Shown piece by piece: positions 34,188 to 42,500 of a stretch of DNA of 42,500 nucleotides (its first letter is position 1; each line of letters begins with the position of its first letter). This stretch comes from Trachelipus rathkii. Lineage: Eukaryota; Arthropoda; Malacostraca; Isopoda; Trachelipodidae. The DNA is taken from positions 95,001-137,500 of the forward strand of contig JABUQX010018377.1 in the NCBI GenBank assembly GCA_015478945.1, given 5' to 3'. Made by a program: the position numbers and the translations under genes. The notes under the pieces were generated by a model, which was given only the letters and a program-made list of their open reading frames with translations, made no database searches and was not told the origin of the DNA.

Positions 34188-34205
34188 GCCCCACGTTGGG
34201 CGCCA
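34188..34205 (-). promoter_or_regulatory. Primer binding site, copy 2
   Basis: Reverse complement GCCCCACGTTGGGCGCCA, six bases inside the 5' LTR edge; identical to copy 1. Confidence 0.9.
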
Positions 34206-34211
34206 CAAATA

Positions 34212-36230
34212 TGTAGCGGATTTTACTATAAGAAATAAAAGCCGGAACTACAATAATTGAAATCAGGAAAGGCGTGAGGCTGTCTTCCAGGATAGATATT
34301 GGGGATACAAAAAAAGAAAGACACATACACCTTAAATTTATTACACTCAAAAATATATAGACACAATCTTAATACTACTTAATAATTACAAAAAATTACA
34401 CACAGTATCCTGATCTGATACCACCTACTACTTACTACAAAATAATTACACACGTTATTCCAATATAAATAAACTACCACACCTACTAGTTCCACCACCA
34501 GGTATTACAATATACCATATATTATAAACCACACCTATACCTACAACATCTACAACATATAATAATCATAAAAAAAATATTAAATGCAATAAATAGTATT
34601 CAATAAAAATTGTACCAAATATGCGAAATTGTCAACTATTAAAGTATTAAATTTTGGTACCACTAGTCTTAAAAGTTTCTCATGTTTTATGGTACCGGTT
34701 ATGGTACCTACACTCTAAGTTTTAAGGGTTATTCACAAATGTTTTAATTTCCAAGTTTTATTTACTATTTATGGTACCACTACACAATTTATTACTTTAG
34801 TTTCAAATTTATTGTCCTAGGTCCACTTATGTATTTCCAAATTAACGCTTTTTATTTTATTTTCAGTTTATACTTTTCCCCGTTATGTTTTTAGTTATGT
34901 TTTTAGTTTCTCTTTCAATTTTCAAAGTTTCAAATTTATTTCTTACACTTTTAATTTCCACTTTTCTTGTTTATTGTCAATCTTTTAATTTCAGTTTAGT
35001 TTCAAAATTTTAATTTTAAATTGTAGATATTTCTTAATTTGGTGTACCGCACCGTTGAGTTCAAGGTGTACCGCACCATTTAGTTCATTCGGTAACCCAG
35101 TACCTAAATGTCAAATACAGCTGCCTCAACAATTTACAGCAGCCACAGGGAAATACGGATAACCGGCCACAGACAAATGGTCCAAACCGGAACCACAAGA
35201 TATGGAGTCCCAAAAAAAACTGAAACGAGACAAAATTAAACAAATCCTAATATGATGACAACAAGAATATAGAAAAAAAATTAAATAAAAAGTTACATAA
35301 TTCCTAACCTGGCAACAAGAATAAATAAATATAAGCAATTAAAATATAAGTTAAATAATCATTAATCATTAACATTATTAATTATCATTAACATAATCAA
35401 TCAATTAAAATCTAAAATTTTAATGCAAAAACTTCAAAAGTTCAACCATTTAAATAAAAATTATCATAAGAAACAAACAAAAATAATCCTAATTAAATAA
35501 TTGAATCAAATAAATCAAATCAAAAATAAAAAACAAACAATCAACATAAGTCCTACCTGGCCAATGGTGCTGACCAGTTTTTTGTTCAAACCTCTACTTC
35601 TACTTCGACTAACGGTGACCCAGAACCAAACGAATCTTCCACTACTCTGCTTCAAACCTTTAAAGTATAAAAAAAATCCACTAAGACCAAGGAATTTACC
35701 ATTAATGAAATAATAAAAATAATAAGAAAAATAGTTACCCATACCATAGAAGGATTCCAAATCCAAAAGAAAAGGGATTTCCCAGAACTATCATCAACCA
35801 CCTCTTCACCAATCTACAGGATACCACAGGATACCATCAATCAACTAATTTGTCCACAAACTTCTACCTGGCTTCACTTCAAACCTACTTCAGAATCTAT
35901 CTCAAAATATTAATTAATAATTCCTACGGAAGAAAAAATAGATACATGAAAAAAACAATTTATCACACTCATCTACAATCATTCACATTTATTTCATTCA
36001 GAAGTGAAAGAGTGATGGATGCCGCGAAACTAGGAAGACCAAGGGAAAGAGAACTGAAGAACTACTCGTTGGCGTCAGAACACCCATCACTCACAGCAAC
36101 ACAATTATTCTCCCCCTTCATAACACTCTCATACATGACAAAATTAAAAATACCCCCCAAAGAATATAAAATATACATCATATGGTACCTATGAAATATG
36201 ATACAAAACCACTAAAGGCAGCTCACTACA
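34212..36230 (-). repeat. Copy 2 5' LTR (2019 bp)
   Basis: Mosaic. Near 35670-35710 it shares the TCCTTGGTCTTAGTGGATT variant with the copy 1 5' LTR. In the adjoining block 35230-35560 it matches the two 3' LTRs. It has a local duplication of GTTATGTTTTTA near 34885-34905. Confidence 0.9.
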
Positions 36231-36655
36231 ATGTTGTTTAGGTATATTTGTGGGTTTGTGGCAGCAATTTGGCGGTCGGTAGTAATTAATGTAATTGAGA
36301 TTTGTTTGGGGGGAGGCGACATTTTCTGTTTTTCTGTTAGCAATGTTTAAGTTGGTTGACGATTGTTGAAGTTCAGGTTCGTTGACAGTTTTAGGTCTGG
36401 TGTGTAGTGGCTATGGTGATGTCATCTGCGTAATTTGTTATGATTGTGTAATCTATTTGTGGTTGCGGTAGATCGGCCATAAATAGGTTGAATAGTGTGG
36501 GAGAGTATTGCGCCTTGGGGTACCCCGTTGTTAATGTTTACTGTTCTGGATTTTGAATTGCTTGTTTGTATTTGTGCTGTTTGTCCTGATAGAAAGTTGG
36601 AAATCCATTTCTTTAGGTTAGTGGGGATGTTAGATTTTGCATACATCCAAAATAA
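36231..36655 (-). pseudogene. Jockey-superfamily LINE, RT fragment
   Basis: Minus-strand reading: N-I-P-T-N-L-K-K-W-I-S-N-F-L-S-G-Q-T-A (about 36640-36580), then N-N-G-V-P-Q-G-A-I-L-S near 36525. After a frame change come D-Y-T-I-I-T-N-Y-A-D-D-I-T (YADD at 36421-36432) and a decayed tail ending T-N-P-Q-I-Y-L-N-N at the LTR border. RT blocks 3-5 with intact catalytic YADD. It is abruptly cut by the LTR of copy 2. It differs from the Jockey-like LINE on the far side of the composite (20339-20636), so those two are not the halves of one interrupted LINE. Confidence 0.8.
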
Positions 36656-37970
36656 CCAACTGAGTATCATCCATACTTTCCATATGACCAAACCATTTCA
36701 ATTTACTCTCGGTTATTCTCTCATTTACGACCCTCTTCACCACACAATTCCCTAATATGTTCATTCCTCATCTTATTAAATTCCTCTCCACCCTTAACCA
36801 CGCCCCTGAGATATTCCTCTGAGCACTTTGTACTTAGATCTATACCTCTTATTCCCACACTATAGTTTCACTACTATACATTAACACAGGTAACAACATA
36901 CCTTCATGCAAAACAATAGCGCACTCAAGAATTAGTCCCTTTACATCTACATTTACCAAGGATTTAATAACACCATCCACCCTCCTACCATTCACAACTT
37001 TCCTATTACATTCTGCATCAACTGTTCCCTTTTATCCAACATATATCCTAAATATCTAACTCGGATAATTGTTCCAGTTTTCACCATCTAACATGACTTC
37101 ACACTGTGGACTCTCCTCACTTACTACCATAACCTTACTCTTTACATAATTTACTTTCAAACCCCTCCTTTTACATATCCATCTACATTTAGTTTCAAAC
37201 CCCTCCTTTTACACACCCTGCCAAAAGTATCTACCAATCCTCTCAAATTTTCTTCAGATTCGCCACACAAAAACACATCACATGTATACAATAAGCAGGG
37301 CACTCTCCACTCCCTTCCATTTTCCATCATTCTAACACCATCCCCTGCCACCCCTACCTCCAATTCTTTTATAACCCCAGCCATATACATGCTAAATAAC
37401 CAAGGAGACATAACACATCCCTGCCTCACTCCTCTATTAATATTAAACTAATCACTTTCGACTCCATTTATTCTTACACACGCTTCACTATTGTCATAAA
37501 TACTTTTGATTTTATTCACAAGCCTACCACTAACACCATATATCACTAACACCTGCCATAGAGCTTCCCTATTAATCCTGTCATACGCCTGTTGCGAATC
37601 TGTAAACCCTAAATACAATTTATTATTTTCTCTCTCATTTTCTCAAACATTTGTTTCAATGTAAAAATTTGATTCCACCCACATCCTCTACACTTCTAAA
37701 TCATGCAGTCGTTCGACGTGCTCTTTCAACCAAAATACCAGCGTATACCTACCCTACAACACTCAATAAACTAATTCCCCTAGAGTTCCTACAGTTCCCC
37801 TTATCACCCTTACCCTTTAATATAAGGGTTACTATTACGTTTTCTCAATTCTCTTCAGAAATATACGCCTCCATTCCATTAAAAGCTTGTTCAGAACTTC
37901 CAAATCCATTCAATTACCATCTCTCCTCCATCTTGAATAATTTCACCCAGTAATTCCATCTATGCTGCAG
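36656..37970 (-). pseudogene. LINE RT and C-terminal region (RQGCVMSPWLF family)
   Basis: Minus strand, from about 37850: K-G-N-x-R-N-x-R-G-I, G-F-T-D-S-Q-Q-A-Y-D-R-I-N (block A, near 37590), G-V-R-Q-G-C-V-M-S-P-W-L-F-S-M-Y (about 37430-37385), then a degenerate Y-T-C-D where Y/F-A-D-D is expected (37277-37288). Then G-L-V-D-T-F-G-R-V-C, K-S-K-V-M-V, C-E-V-M-L-D-G near 37100, and the terminal K-W-F-G-H-M-E-S-M-D-D near 36680. Multiple frame changes. A 28-bp segment near 37157-37205 is tandemly repeated (AAACCCCTCCTTTTACA twice). The clade is not assigned with confidence. Confidence 0.75.
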
Positions 37971-37985
37971 ATTTACCATTCTTAA

Positions 37986-38041
37986 TTATATATATATATA
38001 TATATTATATAATATATATAATATATATATATAACTATATA

Positions 38042-38088
<47 letters not shown>

Positions 38089-38110
38089 ATATTATATATA
38101 TATATATATA
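37986..38110. repeat. (AT)n microsatellite
   Basis: AT array with phase breaks, at the left side of 270 bp of unassigned sequence. Confidence 0.95.
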
Positions 38111-38384
38111 ACTCGATTAGTCATTAGTCAATTTCGCTGACTAGTTTTTCTGGACTTCCCGGGGAATCCACAATTTTTTCACTTTTTCTCATTCACTGAG
38201 TCGTTTGATTTCATTTTAAAGATAATTTTTTTAATTAATTTACTAATTGGTGTCAATCAAATTTGAGTCGTTCATCCGGTGACTAACACCATCTCTACAC
38301 GAAGTATCAAATAGCAAATCTACAATTATTTTAAGGCTTAAGCGAACGAAACTCGCTTTAGTCCATGTATGTCACCATGAACTA
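38111..38384. other. No gene seen
   Basis: Mixed sequence between two AT arrays (contains ACTCGATTAGTCATTAGTC). No coding or repeat identity recognised. Confidence 0.5.
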
Positions 38385-38535
38385 TATATATAATATATAT
38401 TATATATATATATAATATATATATATATATAATATATAAATATATATTATATATATATAATTTATATAGTATATATATATATATTATATATATATATAAT
38501 ATATATATAATATATAATATATATATATATATATA
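38385..38535. repeat. (AT)n microsatellite
   Basis: AT array with interruptions that merges into the (TATAAG)n tail of the LINE that follows. Confidence 0.95.
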
Positions 38536-39545
38536 CTTATACTTATACTTATACTTATATTGGCCCTTTCAAGAAGGGTGCAGAAAATAAAATAAAGAAA
38601 ACCACCCAAGCCCAAGCCTAACGTAAATCTCTCAGGTGAGCGTAGACGTGGGGCTTTAAAGAGAGGAAGATTAAATGCAGATGTAAAAACAAAAGAAGGC
38701 AAGTGGTTCCGCAGAATAGGAAGCTGGAAAGGAAAGAAAACTAGGCATGAGCACTCACTATGATGGGTTCCAGCTCAGGGCAAACCCGCATGGAAAGAGC
38801 AAGCACCTCTTTGATGCTAGGTGGCCCCTCCCATCATACAGGTGGAATGCGAGAGGGGTCAACTCACCTGTTGCATCTGCTGCCTGTAGTACCTATATCA
38901 AAGAGATAGAGCGCCAACGTCACGTCGCAGAGATAGAGGGTCAAGGGAATTTGAAAGAAGGGGACAGTTTATTAGTCTTCTTTCTTTAGACTCGACCCAT
39001 ACAATAGAAGAGTAAACCGGAGTCCCCCAAATAGAGAACAGCACTCCATACAGATCAAATATTGCCCATTATATAACAAGGAGTAACTGTTTCAGAAAAA
39101 AAAATTCCCCAAACCTGAACAAGAAGATTCCATCTTCTTTGAGGACAACCTTACAACCATGGTGAATATGTTTCCAAGACAATTTGTTGTTTATGTTTGA
39201 GGACCAAGAATTGTTTATGTTAATTTACAGGTTGAGAAGTTAGAAGGCCGTCATATGAAATAGGAAAGTTGGTTAGGTATTTTTGAGAGGGGAGAGATGT
39301 AAAGAAGTTGAGTTTTTAACGGAGTTGAATTTTACAAGGTTACGGTATGACCCCACCGGGAAATTCCATTCCAGATCGGCAAGAATAAAATCGAAAAGCT
39401 GACGACAAGAAGCAACTTTAGTTGCAAAAAGAGGGAGCAGATTTGAAATGAATGGAAGAATGGAGAGTTTGAAGTCATCGGCTAAAGAGTGTTAGGAGAC
39501 AGAAGTGCAGATGAGAAGATCACTGATGAAAAGTAGGAATAAAGT
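38534..39545 (-). pseudogene. Jockey-like LINE, 3' half, with (TATAAG)n tail
   Basis: Same family as 11341-14278. Minus-strand reading from 39540: A-D-D-F-K-L near 39480 (catalytic block, first residue altered), F-D-F-I-L-A-D-L-E-W-N-F near 39360, F-N-S-V-K-N near 39315, a K-L-S-W-K-H-I-like block near 39180, S-K-A-L-R decay around 39000, R-R-D-V-G-A-L-S-L near 38900, N-H-L-P-S-F-V-F near 38700 and L-P-L-F-K at about 38665. The 3' end runs into four TATAAG hexamers (38536-38561) and then (AT)n. Frameshifts throughout. Confidence 0.7.
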
Positions 39546-39546
39546 T

Positions 39547-39617
39547 GTATATATATATATATATATATATTATATAATATATATATATAATATATTATAT
39601 ATATTATAATATATATA

Positions 39618-39648
<31 letters not shown>

Positions 39649-39681
39649 ATAGTATATAAATATATATATATTATATATATT
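39547..39681. repeat. (AT)n / TA-rich array
   Basis: Irregular AT array. Confidence 0.95.
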
Positions 39682-39689
39682 AAAAAGAT

Positions 39690-40163
39690 TTATAAAAGTG
39701 GAAAAAAAATATTTTTATTAATAAGAGAAGTTTAGTTAAAATTAAATTGAAATCAAAATCATTTATTTGTTATTGCAAAATTAATATTTAAATCGAGATG
39801 AGGAGAAGCAACAAAAATTTTTATTTCGATTCTTTTCAACAATTATAAACAATAGATATAATATCTTAACAAAATTTGTTGTGGAGTAACAGAATTTTCT
39901 AGTTTGTTCTTTTTATTAAAAACAATTTGGATTTTAATTCATAAGTTCTGCAATATCTGAAATTTGGTTGAATTTGAATGGATATTTTCAGCGACGTTAG
40001 ATAACAAGAAGATTACTCTTCGCATGGTTTTAGGGGCTGGGAACACCCTTGTACCATTAATTTCTTCCCATGAACCCCTGCCATAGGAAACTATGAAAGG
40101 TTGTGGCGACATGCCTAGCAAGCCGGCAACGTAAAAAAGAAAGTCGCTCGAGTTACCAATGCT
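39690..40163. other. AT-rich spacer and probable LINE leader
   Basis: AT-rich to about 39940 with no signature. From about 40020 it becomes GC-richer and continuous with the LINE ORF that starts at 40164, so the last 140 bp are probably the element's 5' untranslated part. No gene is supported. Confidence 0.5.
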
Positions 40164-41240
40164 ATGCCTCGGACACAGCGGAATCGAAGGTTGACGAACA
40201 AGCGTGATAAAGGACTACGGAAAAAGGATACACGATACCGAATTGCCACTATAAATGCAAGTACTTTTGCCGGAAAGGAGGAGGAGGCCGTGGATTTGAT
40301 GGAAAAGAAGAATCTGGATGTGTTGGGGATTTGTGAGGTGAGGTACCGCGGAAGTGGAACTAAGAGATTACATAACGACTATGTAATGATCTACAAGGGG
40401 AGAGAGGAAGAGAGAAGGCACGGAGTAGCGATCATCATGAAACCGGAACTCTATAGAAATGTAATGGAAACTTTGTTAATAAATGAAAGAATAATTGCGA
40501 TAACGTTGAAGATGGAAGGAGAATCATTGAGCTTAATCCAAGTGTATGCGCCGCACCAGGGAAGACCAGTTGAGGAAAAAATGGAATTCAGGGAAGTTCT
40601 CCAACAGACCTATGACGCGGTGAGAGGAGAAAAGAAAATTATAATGGGGGATATGAACGCCCATGTTGGAACCCGTAGAGAAGGAGAGGAGATGGTACTA
40701 GGGATTCATGGAATAGGGGAGAGAAACGTTGATGGGGAGTACCTGATCGACTTTGCGATGAGAAACAACATGGCTGTTATGAATACATTCTTCAAACATG
40801 AAGAAAGCAAGAAATGGACGTGGTATAGGTGGAGTGCGGAGGAACAGAGATACACGGAGAAATCAATGATTGACATGATGCTAGCTAACGATAAGAGGAT
40901 GTTTGAAGATGTGAAAAGCTTACCCACGATTTCACTAGATTCAGACCATAGAATGGTATTGGGTAAACTGATTTGGAAAAAAAGGAGAAAACCAAGGAGG
41001 ATAGCAAAAGAGAGATACTGTTTGGAAAAGCTAAGAGTGGATGGTGTAGTAGAGATGTTTAATGAAAAACTCACACAAGAATTCGAAGGGACAGAAGAAC
41101 AAGAAACGGCGGAGGAGAGTTGGAAGACCTTTAAAACAAGAGTAGATCGAATTGCAAGCGAAATACTAGGAAAGAAAAAAGTCGCTGGGGGAGGAAAAAG
41201 AAGATGGCATGGTGGAATGAGGATGTTAAGAACGCAGTGA
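40164..41240 (+). pseudogene. RTE-like LINE endonuclease domain
   Basis: 358 open codons. An apurinic-type endonuclease begins R-I-A-T-I-N-A-S-T-F near residue 27, with L-D-V-L-G-I-C-E-V-R (about 52), G-V-A-I-I-M, V-Y-A-P-H-Q-G (about 127), G-D-M-N-A-H-V-G (about 160), M-I-D-M-M-L-A and S-D-H (codons at 40941-40949). All catalytic blocks look intact. The protein is of the RTE type often annotated as 'craniofacial development protein 2-like'. A frameshift at about 41200 separates it from the RT. Function: target-site nicking for retrotransposition. It is the best preserved LINE coding segment in the window. Confidence 0.85.
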
Positions 41241-42500
41241 AACTCAAAAACAAAGAATATAGGAAATGGATGAAGACAAGAACGGAAGAGAACAGAATAG
41301 AATATGTAAACGCAAGAAACCATGCAGAGGATGTAAAAAGAAGAAGTATGGACATTACTTGGAGAAGAATAGGAAGAGAACTGAAATAGGATACGAAGGG
41401 CACGGGAAAACCTTTATATAGAATGACCAAGAGCATGAGAGGAAATAAAGAACCGGAAATGCATACTGTTCTGAATAAGGAGGGAGAACCTCTTCTAGAG
41501 GAAGAGGAGGTGACGGAAAGATGGAGCGAGTATTTCGAGGAATTATTGAACGTAGAGGAAGGGGAGGAGGAAATGGATGAAATACCCCTGAGAGTAAGAC
41601 AAGAACATGAGGAAATTAGAATGATAGAGATAGAGGAAGTAAAAGAAGCAGTTAAGATACTAAAAAATGGGAAAAGTGCAGAATACGATGGACTGAATAA
41701 TGAATTATTCAAAACAGGAGAGGGAATAACTAAATGGTTGACAAGATTGTTAAACCAAGTATGGAAAGAAAGAAAAATACCAACAGAATGGAGGAAAGCA
41801 GTAATCTGTCCGATACATAAGAAGGGAGATAAAAGAATATGCGGAAATTATAGAGGAATGGTATAGTATTGTTGTTGGGGGACGAGTAAAATATATGAGA
41901 GGATCTTAGGAAAAGGATTGAGGATGGAGGTCGAGGACAAGATTGGAAAATGGCAGCACGGTTTCAGACCAGGAAAAAGTACTACTGATCTAATATTTTA
42001 CATGAAGATGCTGACTGAGAAAATAATAGAGTGGAATGAGAAGGCGTATGCTGCATTCATAGACTTGGAAAAGGCATTCGATAGAATAAATAGGGAGCAC
42101 ACTTTGGATAGCGGATGGAAGATCCGATGTATGCCATACCAGAAAGTCTGATAGCAGCCATTAAGAGTATGTTTTGAAAATCCAATAAATACGGTTAGAG
42201 GAACAGGAAGAGAGAAGGGTTTGAAGTGAAAACGGGGGTTAGACAGGAAAGTGTACTGTCACCATTGCTCTTTGCACTTTACTGGACAGCTGCCTTAAAA
42301 GGATATGCATAAGGGAAATATGGAGCACACCTTTGGTTTATGCGGGTGATGCGGCAGTGATCACATCAGGAGTTCAAGACCTGCAAAGAAGCTGTGAATA
42401 GGTGGAACGAGGAGTTACTGAAGTCAATGGGGCATGAGAATAAACAGATGAGAAAACGGAAATAATTGGTGATTGCAAGATGAGAGGGAAGAGGATTAGT
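41204..42500 (+). pseudogene. RTE-like LINE reverse transcriptase, runs off the window
   Basis: Continues the endonuclease ORF in another frame. One frame carries the protein from 41204 to 42151 interrupted only by two TAG codons (41387-41389 and 41864-41866). Blocks seen: W-W-N-E-D-V, L-N-E-like linker, G-K-S-A-E-Y-D-G-L near 41675, P-I-H-K-K-G-D-K and N-Y-R-G near 41810-41855, G-F-R-P-G-K-S-T-T-D near 41960, A-F-I-D-L-E-K-A-F-D-R-I (42054-42087). Then frame changes, G-V-R-Q-E-S-V-L-S-P-L-L-F near 42236, and Y-A-G-D at 42339-42350 where Y-A-D-D is required. Loss of the first catalytic Asp makes this copy inactive. The 3' end lies beyond 42500. Confidence 0.8.

Larger units (their letters stand above)
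28921..36230 (-). mobile_element. LTR retrotransposon copy 2 (gag-pro only), inverted
   Basis: Same family as copy 1, opposite strand. 5' LTR 34212-36230, internal 30955-34211, 3' LTR 28921-30954. It has a PBS, gag, frameshift signal, pro and PPT, again with no RT, RNase H or integrase. Gag and pro are each broken by small indels. The outer flank (36231) starts ATGT in the middle of a LINE; the inner flank is PBS/leader sequence, so no target duplication can be read for this copy alone. Confidence 0.9.

Overview
The window looks like repeat-dense, AT-rich eukaryotic DNA. The best guess is an arthropod, possibly a malacostracan crustacean, judged only from the mix of Jockey/CR1/RTE-type LINEs, hAT and Penelope-like remnants and very long (AT)n arrays. 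I found no host gene, rRNA, tRNA or CRISPR. Almost everything recognisable is a transposable element or a microsatellite.

Layout. 1-4430: AT-rich DNA with LINE scraps, including a CR1-type 3' end on the minus strand (3230-4150). 4434-5407: a DNA transposon without coding capacity, whose signature motif recurs internally. 5571-10398: a microsatellite-rich block holding a hAT-like element (5893-9353); inside it lie a Penelope-like (PLE) GIY-YIG remnant between ~460-bp inverted arms and a hammerhead-like motif. 10401-15910: a three-level nest. A CR1-type LINE (minus strand) is split by a hAT element (10801-15447, near-matching 8-bp target duplications), and the hAT is in turn split by a decayed, nearly full-length Jockey-like LINE (about 11340-14278). 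15950-20636: further LINE fragments.

20637-36230 is the most unusual part. Two copies of one LTR retrotransposon family lie in opposite orientation around a spacer that is itself an inverted repeat. Each copy has ~2-kb LTRs (TGTAG...CTACA), a tRNA-Lys-type primer binding site, a polypurine tract, a gag with five CCHC knuckles and an aspartic protease in the -1 frame. No reverse transcriptase, RNase H or integrase is present in either copy. The gag/pro overlap carries a textbook -1 frameshift signal, GGGAAAC followed after 9 nt by an 8-bp stem-loop, identical in both copies. Gag is open in copy 1; pro is frameshifted in copy 1; copy 2 is broken at several points. The family is therefore inferred to be non-autonomous, relying on another element for reverse transcription and integration.

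36231-42500: four LINE remnants: a Jockey-like RT fragment, an RT/3' domain of a second family, a Jockey-like 3' half ending in a (TATAAG)n tail, and an RTE-like endonuclease plus RT that runs off the window end.

A recurring theme is that (AT)n, (TC)n and (TTA)n arrays begin inside or at the edges of mobile elements. In one case the array lies within the target-site duplication itself.
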